Origin: Hyunsoonleella flava
Lineage (GTDB): Bacteria; Bacteroidota; Bacteroidia; Flavobacteriales; Flavobacteriaceae
DNA length: 64,000 bases
Assembly (NCBI RefSeq): GCF_004310325.1
Contig: NZ_SIRT01000006.1
Span: forward strand, 1 to 64,000
Direction: 5' to 3'
Shown: positions 51,465 through 60,287 of the stretch, one piece after another
How the letters are laid out: every line of letters begins with the position of its first letter
Numbering within the stretch: the stretch's first letter is position 1
The notes under the pieces: model-generated
Database searches by the model: none
What the model saw: only the letters and a program-made list of their open reading frames with translations
Told to the model about the DNA's origin: nothing
Made by a program: the position numbers and the translations under genes

Positions 51465-53002
51465 TGATAATTGTACATCAAGATAAAGTAACTACGGAAA
51501 TATTAGATGCTAACCTGCATCCTATTGACGTTTCATGTGGAGAACGACCAGTTACTGAATCTCTGAAAATACTTTCCGAAAAATGTCCTGATGAGCTGAT
51601 TGTTTGGTGCCATAAAAGCTACTTACAAGATTTAAATATATCTGAATTCCCTACTATTTTCCATCATAATCGAGTTTTGGCTTCATACAATCCTTCTGAG
51701 ATAACTACTTTGCCAAAACAGATAGGATATATTGAACGTTCGTTCTTTCTAAAAATCAATAAAACTGTTAGCTATCCCACATGGTTAATGCATAGTTCTG
51801 TAGGCGGAGTGCATGCAAGTGTTATACATAATTTAAAAGACGACTTAAATTTCAATTTGGATTTTGACTATTTTTTAAACTCGTTGGCTAAAAGATCTAT
51901 GGCGGAGGGTTTGTTTTGCTATTCTGAACCCAAGCTTATAGTGAAAGGTGCGCTTTTACAATATAAAGGCGAGAGAGCCTCGTCTTTTCAACTGTTCAAA
52001 TTTGTAAAACAACATTACAAATGGGTTTGGGTATTTTTTCTATTTGCTTGTTTTTTGATTTATGAGAAAAAGTTGAAATTATTACCTCTTATAAAGTCAT
52101 TGATTTACAAACAACTAAACACCAATTTTTCTTTAGAAAATATAGCCGTTAATTCAACCAAAACTGTTGTTAAAAACCGAGAAATAGATGTTGTAATCCC
52201 TACCATTGGTAGAAAACAATATTTGTACGATGTTTTAAAGGATTTGTCAAATCAAGCTTTAGTACCTAAAACTGTAATTATTGTAGAACAAAATCCTGTG
52301 ATGGGTTCGGTTTCTGAACTAGACTACATAAAAAATGAAGATTGGCCATTTAAAATAAAGCACATCTTTACACATAAAACAGGTGTTTGTAATGCACGTA
52401 ATGTTGGGATGGCACTTGTAGAAAGTGAGTGGACGTTTCTGGGGGACGATGATAACAGATTTAAACCTTCATTACTCAAAGATATTTTTGAAAATATAGA
52501 AAAATATGGAGTAACTGTAGGAACTACGGTTTATTTGCAACAAAATGAGCAACAAACGTATTTAAAAACGGCTCAAACTAGTATTTTTGGCGCAGGAAAT
52601 AGTATTGTTAAATCTAGTATTTTAGACAAAGTTAAATTCAATTTAAAATATGAATTTAATTACGGAGAGGATAATGATTTTGGAATGCAATTGAGACATC
52701 TAGGTCATGATGTAGTTTACTTTGCAGATATAAAAATTACACATTTAAAGGCACCAATAGGCGGTTACAGAACTAAAGTGAAACAACTATGGGAGACTGA
52801 CGAAGTGCAGCCAAAACCATCGCCTACCATTCAATTATTGTATCAAAATTATTTCACTGAACAGCAAATACTGGGTTATAAATTATTGTTAGGTTTACGT
52901 CTTTATAAAAGCGGCAAAATAAGAAGTCCTTTCAAGTTTATAAAACAGTATAATAAACAATGGCAGCAGAGTATGCATTGGTGCCATAAAATCCAGTCTT
53001 AG
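51461..53002 (+). CDS. Two-part GT2 glycosyltransferase with a long N-terminal extension
   Basis: 513 residues from the ATG at 51461. Residues about 1-225 form a domain I cannot name (contains SLAKRSMAEGLFCYSEPK and a hydrophobic segment WVWVFFLFACFLIYEK near 180-195). Residues about 245-500 are a GT2 domain: IDVVIPTIGRKQYLYDVL, KTVIIVEQNP, GVCNARNVGMALVESEW, FLGDDDNRFKPSLL (DxD) and GEDNDFGMQLRHLG. The extension may be a second, degenerate transferase. Starts inside the end of the upstream gene. Confidence 0.82.
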   Translation: MMIIVHQDKVTTEILDANLHPIDVSCGERPVTESLKILSEKCPDELIVWCHKSYLQDLNISEFPTIFHHNRVLASYNPSEITTLPKQIGYIERSFFLKINKTVSYPTWLMHSSVGGVHASVIHNLKDDLNFNLDFDYFLNSLAKRSMAEGLFCYSEPKLIVKGALLQYKGERASSFQLFKFVKQHYKWVWVFFLFACFLIYEKKLKLLPLIKSLIYKQLNTNFSLENIAVNSTKTVVKNREIDVVIPTIGRKQYLYDVLKDLSNQALVPKTVIIVEQNPVMGSVSELDYIKNEDWPFKIKHIFTHKTGVCNARNVGMALVESEWTFLGDDDNRFKPSLLKDIFENIEKYGVTVGTTVYLQQNEQQTYLKTAQTSIFGAGNSIVKSSILDKVKFNLKYEFNYGEDNDFGMQLRHLGHDVVYFADIKITHLKAPIGGYRTKVKQLWETDEVQPKPSPTIQLLYQNYFTEQQILGYKLLLGLRLYKSGKIRSPFKFIKQYNKQWQQSMHWCHKIQS

Positions 53003-53006
53003 ATTG

Positions 53007-54041
53007 ATGTTAAAGCTTTTTACAGATACATCCTTTTTAACCGAACAATACAGATCCAAGTTGTTTCCGTTATTATTTGAATTGGTTTTCAAGGAAAATG
53101 AAAGTTTAATGCAATGCTATAAAATTGTCGATGATATAAAATCTGCTCATATTGTAGTGCTACCTATTGATTATAGCACTTTTTACAGTACATCCAGAAA
53201 GGCATTTACAGAACTAAACACAATTGCAAGAGCGCATCATAAAACTATTTGGACTTTTACTGCAGGAGACTATGGTTTTACTACCCATATTCCAAATATG
53301 TATACATTCAGGTCAGGGGGTTTTGATAGCAAGCTAAATAATAAAACATTTATTCTGCCAGCTTTTATTAACGATCCGTACAATTCATTTTTAAAACAAG
53401 GTTTTTCTCCACTCAAAAAACAAACTAAACCAAGTATTGGGTTTGTAGGGCATGCCAAATCAGGAATACTAAAGTATTTAAAAGAGTATATGAATTTCTT
53501 GAAATTTAAATTTGAGAGAACTTTCAAAAATAAACTTGCTGATAAACAATCGTTTTATCCATCAAGTGTTAAACGTGCCAAGTATTTAAGAGAGATAGCA
53601 CAAAATAAGAACTTAAATACTCAATTTGTTCTTAGAAATAAGTACCGTGCAGGCTTAAATTCTAAATTAACACAAACTGAAACCTCTAAAGTGTTTTATG
53701 AGAATATTTATGAAAATGCCTATACGTTTTGTTTGCGCGGTGTAGGGAATTTTTCAGTGAGATTTTATGAAACTTTAGCTGTTGGTCGCATCCCTGTTGT
53801 TATAAATACTGATTGTAGATTTCCATTAGATCACAAAGTCGACTGGTTCAAACATTGTTTGATAATAGATAAAAATAGTAAAAAACCTGTATCACAACAT
53901 ATCTTAGAATTCCATAATAGTTTAACAGACAATCAATTTGAAGCTATGCAAGTTTCTAATAGAAATATGTGGTTAAATACTTTAAATAAAGAAGCGTTTT
54001 TTTTAGAGATTTACGAGCTTTTTAAATCCGAGTTAAAATAA
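53007..54041 (+). CDS. Exostosin-like (GT47-type) glycosyltransferase
   Basis: 344 residues from the ATG at 53007 (MLKLFTDTSF); a TTG three bases earlier is possible. YTFCLRGVGNFSVRFYETLAVGRIPVVINTD (about 244-274) and FPLDHKVDW match the exostosin signature seen in GT47 enzymes, and PSIGFVGHAKSGI (about 140-152) the preceding strand. GT47 members are common in plants and animals and sporadic in bacteria. Donor unknown. Overlaps the next gene by one base. Confidence 0.78.
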   Translation: MLKLFTDTSFLTEQYRSKLFPLLFELVFKENESLMQCYKIVDDIKSAHIVVLPIDYSTFYSTSRKAFTELNTIARAHHKTIWTFTAGDYGFTTHIPNMYTFRSGGFDSKLNNKTFILPAFINDPYNSFLKQGFSPLKKQTKPSIGFVGHAKSGILKYLKEYMNFLKFKFERTFKNKLADKQSFYPSSVKRAKYLREIAQNKNLNTQFVLRNKYRAGLNSKLTQTETSKVFYENIYENAYTFCLRGVGNFSVRFYETLAVGRIPVVINTDCRFPLDHKVDWFKHCLIIDKNSKKPVSQHILEFHNSLTDNQFEAMQVSNRNMWLNTLNKEAFFLEIYELFKSELK

Positions 54042-55048
54042 TGAGTTTACCGTTTTCACTAATAATATGTACTTATATGAGACCAGGAGCGTTGGTTGCA
54101 CTCTTAGATTCGGTAAAAAAACAAACGCTCTATCCAAACGAAATTTTGATTATTGATGGATCAAAGAACAAGGAAACCAAAGCGCTTCATTTGGAGAGTA
54201 AATATAAATTCTTAAAGTATTTTAAGGTAGATGATGCAGTAAGAGGTTTAACAAAACAGCGAAATTTTGGTATAGAACAAAGAAGTAAAACCTCCGAAAT
54301 TATTTGCTTTTTAGATGATGACGTCATCTTAGAACCTAATTATTTTAAGAATTTAATAGGGACATATAATGCTTATCCTGAAGCGCTTGCCGTTGGTGGA
54401 TACATTACCAATGAAGTATTATGGAAGCCAAGAGATAAGAAAAATAACAAAGCAAAATTCTATTATGATGGATGGATGCGCAACGAACCCTTAAGGTTTA
54501 GAATAAGGAGGAAATTAGGTTTACAACCAGATGTCCCACCAGGTTATCTACCTACATTTGCACATGGGCGTTCGGTTAGTTTTTTGCCACCTTCAGGTAA
54601 AATTTATCAGGTGGAGCAGATAATGGGAGGTGTTTCTAGCTATAGAGTAAAAGTGTTTAAAAAACTAAAATTCTCTGCTTATTTTGAAGGTTATGGCCTT
54701 TATGAGGATACAGATTTTTCTTTACGTATTTCTAAATTGGGAAAGCTATATATTAATACAAAGGCAAAATTAGCGCATTATCACGATAATTCAGGTCGTC
54801 CAAGATACTTTAAGTATGGCAAAATGGTTGTGAGGAATGGGTGGTACGTGTGGCGTGTTAAGTATTCTAATCCAAGTTTTAAAACAATTTTAAAATGGGT
54901 TTCAACGTCTCTTTTGCTTACCTTTATTAGAGGCTTAAATATAATTAGTACCAAGCAAAAAAGACAGGCGCTTTTTGAAACATTAGGAAGGCTTTATGGT
55001 ATTTTTACACTAGTTTTCACAAAACCAAAACCATATGTCGATGAATAA
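54041..55048 (+). CDS. Family 2 glycosyltransferase
   Basis: 335 residues. FSLIICTYMRPGALVALLDSV opens the GT-A fold; LIIDGSKNKETKALH; GLTKQRNFGIEQ; and ICFLDDDVILEPNYF (about 88-102, DDD metal site). QIMGGVSSYRVKVFKKLKF and FEGYGLYEDTDFSLRISKLG (about 220-240) hold the catalytic acidic motif. A C-terminal hydrophobic stretch at about 285-300 may touch the membrane. Starts on the last base of the preceding gene. Confidence 0.88.
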   Translation: MSLPFSLIICTYMRPGALVALLDSVKKQTLYPNEILIIDGSKNKETKALHLESKYKFLKYFKVDDAVRGLTKQRNFGIEQRSKTSEIICFLDDDVILEPNYFKNLIGTYNAYPEALAVGGYITNEVLWKPRDKKNNKAKFYYDGWMRNEPLRFRIRRKLGLQPDVPPGYLPTFAHGRSVSFLPPSGKIYQVEQIMGGVSSYRVKVFKKLKFSAYFEGYGLYEDTDFSLRISKLGKLYINTKAKLAHYHDNSGRPRYFKYGKMVVRNGWYVWRVKYSNPSFKTILKWVSTSLLLTFIRGLNIISTKQKRQALFETLGRLYGIFTLVFTKPKPYVDE

Positions 55049-55823
55049 TGTAAAGGGTTTTTTTTATAAGTTTTTGCCAAAATCTTTTATAGAAATTGCA
55101 AAACTAAAATATTACAACTTTCAAAATAGGAAGTATGTGTTTTCAAAAGAGTTAGACAATTATCATACTTCTGAAGAAGGGAAGTGGAATGCAATTACAA
55201 AAAAGCCATTATACTTTTTAGTTCATGACATTGATAAATATGAAAAATATTATAAAATTGAAAAAGACAATGTCGTTTTTGATGCTGGAGCAAATGAGGG
55301 GGCGTTGTCCATCATTTATTCACAAAAAGTTGGAGTAAGAGGAAAGGTGTTTTCATTTGAACCAGACTCGGTCAATACAGGGCTGTTAAAGAAAAATTTA
55401 GATTTAAACACTGAGGTTGAAAACATAGACGTTGTAAAAAAAGGACTTTGGAATAAGAGTGAAACGTTACAATTTTTTGAGGCTGGAAATGTAGGTTCCT
55501 CTATCTTTTATGAAGATGAAAAATCAAAACAAGTTACGATTCAAGGTATTTCAATTGATGATTTTGTAGAACTTCAAAACCTAAATAAATTAGATTTTAT
55601 AAAAATGGATATTGAGGGAGCAGAAATAAAGGCATTGGAAGGCGCTGTAAAAACCATAGAAAAGTTAAAACCCAATTTTGCCATAGCTAGTTATCATATG
55701 GTCGATAAAAAGTTAACATATATTGCTGTAGAACGTTTTTTCAAACATCTGAATTATCCATTTAAAACAGAGTTTTTTGATGATGGAGAAATAATAGTGT
55801 ATGCAGGAAATAGTGTAAAATAA
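55035..55823 (+). CDS. FkbM family methyltransferase
   Basis: 262 residues. SAM motif VVFDAGANEGALSIIYSQKVG (about 80-100), VFSFEPDSVNTGLLKKNL (FEP motif), and LDFIKMDIEGAEIKALEGA (about 183-201) define the FkbM family, which O-methylates sugars and natural products. Overlaps the previous gene by 14 bp; an internal ATG six bases later (55041) is an equal start candidate. Together with the 30225 and 32826 genes, the locus has several methylation options. Confidence 0.9.
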   Translation: MSMNNVKGFFYKFLPKSFIEIAKLKYYNFQNRKYVFSKELDNYHTSEEGKWNAITKKPLYFLVHDIDKYEKYYKIEKDNVVFDAGANEGALSIIYSQKVGVRGKVFSFEPDSVNTGLLKKNLDLNTEVENIDVVKKGLWNKSETLQFFEAGNVGSSIFYEDEKSKQVTIQGISIDDFVELQNLNKLDFIKMDIEGAEIKALEGAVKTIEKLKPNFAIASYHMVDKKLTYIAVERFFKHLNYPFKTEFFDDGEIIVYAGNSVK

Positions 55824-55835
55824 TAAATCCAGATA

Positions 55836-56954
55836 ATGCGCTTTTTAATCATTACTCATGTCGTGCATAAACCTAAAAATAAGGTATGGTATGCGTATGC
55901 GCCTTATGTGAGAGAAATGAATTTATGGCTAAAGTACGTTGATGAGGTTGAAATTGTTGCACCAATAACGAATGAGCCGCCTTCTGTAATTGACATGGCT
56001 TACAAACACGACGATATTACATTCACTAAAATACCGTCAATAGCATTTATAACCTTAGGGAGAAGTCTTCTGTCATTACTTTCTTTGCCTTTAATTTTTT
56101 TGAAATTGTATAAAGCTTGCAAAAGAGCAGATCATATCCATCTACGATGTCCTGGTAATATTGGCTTATTGGGATGCTTGGTGCAAATTTGCTTTCCCAA
56201 AAAAGTTAAAACCGCTAAGTATGCGGGTAATTGGGACCCAAAGGCTTCCCAACCCTTGAGTTACAGATTCCAAAAGCGAATATTATCAAGTACAGGTTTT
56301 ATAAAAAATATGACGGCTATTGTGTATGGCAAATGGCAAAACCAATCAAAAAACATAAAACCTTTTTTTACAGCTACATATAGCGAAACCGACAAAATTG
56401 AACCAAAAAATAGAAATTATTCAGGTGAAATTAAATTTGTGTTTGTGGGTAGTCTTGTAGAAGGAAAGAGACCTCTACTAGCAATTCATATAGTGGAACA
56501 GTTGGTAAAAAAGAACTGTAAAGTTACCCTAGATTTATACGGAGAAGGTGTTTTGAAACAGGAATTGATAGAATATTGCAATGCAAATCATCTAGATAAA
56601 AGTGTAGTATTTCATGGCAATCAAAAAAATGAAGTCATCAAACAGGTACTGCAAACAGCTCATTTTAGCATTTTGGCTTCAAAATCTGAGGGTTGGCCAA
56701 AGGCCATTGCAGAGGCTATGTTTTTTGGCGTTATACCAATCGCTACTTCCATTTCATGTGTACCTTTTATGTTGGATTATGGTAAGAGAGGTATTTTAAT
56801 TTCTAGTAAATTGAATGAAGCTGTAAGTGCCATAGAAAATCATTTAAGGCAACAAGATGTATTGTTAAAAATGTCTAAATCTGCTGCGGTATGGTCGCAA
56901 AAGTATACTTTGGAGGCTTTTGAAGAAGAGATAAAAAAACTAATTATAACCTAA
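55836..56954 (+). CDS. Family 4 glycosyltransferase
   Basis: 372 residues. GT-B fold with IHLRCPGNIGLLGCLV and KTAKYAGNWDPKA in the acceptor half, and KFVFVGSLVEGKRPLLAIHIV, LYGEGVLKQEL, VVFHGNQKNEVIK and ASKSEGWPKAIAEAMFFGVIPIATS (about 285-309) in the donor half, with E(x7)E. It shares a base with the next GT4 gene. Confidence 0.9.
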   Translation: MRFLIITHVVHKPKNKVWYAYAPYVREMNLWLKYVDEVEIVAPITNEPPSVIDMAYKHDDITFTKIPSIAFITLGRSLLSLLSLPLIFLKLYKACKRADHIHLRCPGNIGLLGCLVQICFPKKVKTAKYAGNWDPKASQPLSYRFQKRILSSTGFIKNMTAIVYGKWQNQSKNIKPFFTATYSETDKIEPKNRNYSGEIKFVFVGSLVEGKRPLLAIHIVEQLVKKNCKVTLDLYGEGVLKQELIEYCNANHLDKSVVFHGNQKNEVIKQVLQTAHFSILASKSEGWPKAIAEAMFFGVIPIATSISCVPFMLDYGKRGILISSKLNEAVSAIENHLRQQDVLLKMSKSAAVWSQKYTLEAFEEEIKKLIIT

Positions 56955-58027
56955 TGAGAATACTGCAACTTATTGATACTATGGAGGCTGGTGGAGCGGA
57001 GCGTATTGCAGTAAATTTCGCCAATGCACTAGTTGGTGCTGTTGATGCGTCATTTTTATGCACAACAAGAAAAGAAGGCCCATTAAGGCAAAGTTTGAGC
57101 ATAGAGGTAGGATATCTTTTTTTAAAAAGGAAATCTACATTAGATTTAAAAGCAATCAAAAGGCTAAATAAATTTATAAGAAATAACGGTATAACACACG
57201 TTCATGCCCATGCCACTTCATTTTTTATTGCCACTGTAGCAAAAATTTCACGTCCTAAATTGAAGGTTATTTGGCATGACCATTACGGACAAAGTGAGTT
57301 TTTGGATTCAAGACCAAAAACCGTTTTAAAGCTTTGTTCAAAATATTTTGATCATATTTTTTGCGTGAATTCTAAATTAAAAGCGTGGTCAGAGCATAAT
57401 TTGAAAACAAAATCCATAGCATATTTACCAAATTTTGCGGAACTAGATGATTCTGAAACCCTAGTAACAGAATTAAAAGGTGTTTCAGGTAAACGCATTT
57501 TATGTTTGGCAAACCTTAGACCTCAAAAGGACCATTTAACGCTTTTGAAGGCATTTAAGGAAATAAATAAGGGTTTTAAGGATTGGAGTTTACATTTGAT
57601 AGGCAAAGATTTTGAAGATGATTATTCTGAAACTATAAAGGCGCATATTGAAAACCAAGAACTTAAGAATAAAGTGTTTCTTTATGGTTCATGTCCCGAT
57701 GTGTCAGCGACCCTAAAACAGTGTGAAATTGGCGTTTTATCTTCAAAATCAGAAGGTTTGCCAATCGCTTTATTAGAATATGGACTTGTTGGATTACCGG
57801 TAGTTGCTACAGATGTTGGTGATTGTAGCTTGGTAATATCAAACAATAGGGAAGGGCAGTTGGTAGAGCCACAAAATAGTTTTGAATTAAAAAATGCGAT
57901 TGAATTATATATTAATAACCCTGAAAAAGCTAAATTGGCAGGAGAACATTTGAAATTAAAGGTATTAAAGGATTTTTCAAATCAAACTATTATTAAAAAA
58001 GTAATAGATACCTATCAATCTATTTAA
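56954..58027 (+). CDS. Family 4 glycosyltransferase
   Basis: 357 residues. MRILQLIDTMEAGGAERIAVNFANAL is the standard GT4 opening; THVHAHATSFFIATV; VIWHDHYGQSEF; RILCLANLRPQKDHLTLLKAF; and LSSKSEGLPIALLEYGLVGLPVVATDVG (about 265-292). Paired with the previous GT4 by a one-base overlap, so two successive retaining transfers are likely. Donor sugar unknown. Confidence 0.92.
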   Translation: MRILQLIDTMEAGGAERIAVNFANALVGAVDASFLCTTRKEGPLRQSLSIEVGYLFLKRKSTLDLKAIKRLNKFIRNNGITHVHAHATSFFIATVAKISRPKLKVIWHDHYGQSEFLDSRPKTVLKLCSKYFDHIFCVNSKLKAWSEHNLKTKSIAYLPNFAELDDSETLVTELKGVSGKRILCLANLRPQKDHLTLLKAFKEINKGFKDWSLHLIGKDFEDDYSETIKAHIENQELKNKVFLYGSCPDVSATLKQCEIGVLSSKSEGLPIALLEYGLVGLPVVATDVGDCSLVISNNREGQLVEPQNSFELKNAIELYINNPEKAKLAGEHLKLKVLKDFSNQTIIKKVIDTYQSI

Positions 58028-58033
58028 GAATTG

Positions 58034-59365
58034 ATGACCAAATCAGAATATATTAATAAGCGAATAGAGCTTCTATTTAAATCGGTTTACGTTAAAATAG
58101 CTCTTGCGTTAATGGTCATTTCATATTTCTATAATCTGCCTGCTTTAAAGTATAGTGCCATAGGCGAAAACGAGCTTAGACTCTATGATATTACAGGTTT
58201 GGTAATATTGTTTATTGTATTTAATAATCTCAAGCTATTTAGGGTTTATATTAAATCTAAGTCTTATTTTAAATACATGCATACCTTCATTTTATGGGCT
58301 GGATTTAGTTTAATATTCAACTTAATATTTAGCCTATATAAGGCGAGACCTTTGTGGTTTGTTCAAACCTGTCTGTATTACTACCACCTTATAGTGTTTT
58401 TTTATACAGCTATACTTATGGCGATGTATTTACGAAAACGCTCTAATTATAAAACTGCGGCGAGCTTAGTGCTTATATTGGCGATTGCCGAAGGGCTCTT
58501 AGTTTTTGCTCAACATGCAGGTCTTGTACCATTTTTATGGAATGACGTTTATAAAATGTCCTATGGAGGTTTTTTATCTGGCGCATTGGGTCCCAATAAA
58601 ATAAACCTTGGTATGAATATGTTATTCTCATTCGTATTTGCCACAGGTCTTTTATTACAACCTCAATTAAAAATCAATAAAATATTAAATATTAGTGCTT
58701 TGCTAATTTCATTTGCTACAATTGGGGTTTCAGGTTCAAGAACAACATATTTAGCTCTCATAGTTTTTATTTGCTATTTATTTGTGTTAAGAACAAGGAA
58801 GTTTTTTGGACTATCGTTAATCATTTCTTTGGGAGTAATAGTAGCATTCTTCCTAAATTTAGAACTTATTGAAACCATTACTACTACAATAGAAAACAGG
58901 GTGGTTAATAAAGTGAGCGACCCGCGTTTACTTACAGGTCAAAACTTGGATGTAGGGGAGCTTTATGAGGATTTAGGCTCAGGACGAAAACAGTTATCTA
59001 TACGTTATTTGTATTATCTTTTAGAGAATCCATTAATCATACCTTTAGGCATCGGATTAAACAATAGACTACTCATACAATTTTCAGCTCATAATATTTA
59101 TTTAAGTCTAATTAACGAAGTAGGTTTGGTAGGCCTATTCTTTTATTTTAAGTGGATAAGTAATTATTTGTTCCTTAAATTTGGAAGAGCAAAGTCATTA
59201 AAATCAGTTTTAAATGGCTTAATAGTTGCCATGTTGGTAACCTTGTTTTTTGGCGAACATTTATATATTTACCGTTCGTTATTTACTATTTTAGGATACT
59301 TTTTGTTAATCACAGTGATGTTGATAGCACCACGTTATTATTTTTTGAATGCTAGAAAAAAGTAA
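58034..59365 (+). CDS. O-antigen ligase / Wzy-polymerase-like membrane protein
   Basis: 443 residues from ATG 58034 (a TTG at 58031 is also possible). Around eleven membrane segments and a large loop at about 285-340 (LLTGQNLDVGELYEDLGSGRKQL, then ARNxx-type region IQFSAHNIYLSLINEVGLVG with the histidine H352-like position) fit the Wzy_C/WaaL family. IGVSGSRTTYLALI (about 233-246) is its usual conserved stretch. Members either polymerise repeat units or ligate glycan to lipid A or protein; sequence alone does not separate these. Confidence 0.8.
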   Translation: MTKSEYINKRIELLFKSVYVKIALALMVISYFYNLPALKYSAIGENELRLYDITGLVILFIVFNNLKLFRVYIKSKSYFKYMHTFILWAGFSLIFNLIFSLYKARPLWFVQTCLYYYHLIVFFYTAILMAMYLRKRSNYKTAASLVLILAIAEGLLVFAQHAGLVPFLWNDVYKMSYGGFLSGALGPNKINLGMNMLFSFVFATGLLLQPQLKINKILNISALLISFATIGVSGSRTTYLALIVFICYLFVLRTRKFFGLSLIISLGVIVAFFLNLELIETITTTIENRVVNKVSDPRLLTGQNLDVGELYEDLGSGRKQLSIRYLYYLLENPLIIPLGIGLNNRLLIQFSAHNIYLSLINEVGLVGLFFYFKWISNYLFLKFGRAKSLKSVLNGLIVAMLVTLFFGEHLYIYRSLFTILGYFLLITVMLIAPRYYFLNARKK

Positions 59366-60287
59366 AATAGCCGTAGTTATACCTTACTACAATGCCGCCC
59401 AACATATACAAAATGTGGTTAATAAGTTGCCAGACTTTATAAGCACTATTTATATAGTAGATGATTGCGGTAATGAGCCGATACCTAATATTTTGAATGA
59501 AAACAATAAAGTTGTTATTATTAAAAATGAAACCAATTTAGGTGTTGGAGGTGCTACAAAAGAAGGTTTTAAAAAGGCTATTGCCGATAAGATGGATATA
59601 ATTGTAAAAGTTGATGCAGATGACCAAATGGATACCAGCTACATAAAGGATTTAGTGCAGCCGTTAATTGATGAAAAATCTGAGTATGCCAAAGGAAATA
59701 GGTTCAGGGATTTTAAGGCATTACATAGTATGCCATTTACCAGGAAAATAGGGAATCTGCTATTGTCATTTTTAGTGAAAGCAGCCACCGGATATTGGAA
59801 TAATTTTGACCCAACCAACGGTTTCTTTGCTGTTGAAGTTAAAACCCTCAAGAATTTAAACTTCAAGAATATTTCAAATCGTTATTACTTCGAAACATCT
59901 TTAATTGCTGAATTATATTTTCAAGAGGCTAGAATAAGTGATGTTCCCATGCCTGCTATTTATGCAGATGAAACCTCTAATATGAGCGTTTGGAAAATGC
60001 CTTTTGTATTTTTACCAAGGCTTTTTAAAACATTCGTGAAACGTATCGTGAAAACTTATTTTGTTTATGATTTTAACATGTCATCAGTGTATTTGCTTCT
60101 AGGAATACCGTTATTTTTATTTGGATTCATTTACGGGATTTATACATGGTGGTTTTATAGTTCAAAAGATATCTTCGCACCAACAGGAACCATAATGCTA
60201 GTAACGCTTACCATAATTTTAGGATTTCAATTATTGCTTCAGGCCATACATTATGATATCATAAAAGCTCCTAAATCTGCAAAATGA
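59349..60287 (+). CDS. Family 2 glycosyltransferase, membrane-anchored (DPM1-like)
   Basis: 312 residues. IAVVIPYYNAAQHIQNVV, YIVDDCGNEPI, NETNLGVGGATKEGFKKAI and IIVKVDADDQMDTSYI (DxD, about 77-92) are GT2 motifs. Two C-terminal membrane helices lie at about 245-268 and 278-300. It resembles polyprenyl-phosphate sugar synthases. Its start overlaps the polymerase gene by 17 bp, and its end overlaps the GT-C-like gene by 4 bp. That neighbour may use its lipid-linked product. Confidence 0.87.
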   Translation: MLEKSKIAVVIPYYNAAQHIQNVVNKLPDFISTIYIVDDCGNEPIPNILNENNKVVIIKNETNLGVGGATKEGFKKAIADKMDIIVKVDADDQMDTSYIKDLVQPLIDEKSEYAKGNRFRDFKALHSMPFTRKIGNLLLSFLVKAATGYWNNFDPTNGFFAVEVKTLKNLNFKNISNRYYFETSLIAELYFQEARISDVPMPAIYADETSNMSVWKMPFVFLPRLFKTFVKRIVKTYFVYDFNMSSVYLLLGIPLFLFGFIYGIYTWWFYSSKDIFAPTGTIMLVTLTIILGFQLLLQAIHYDIIKAPKSAK

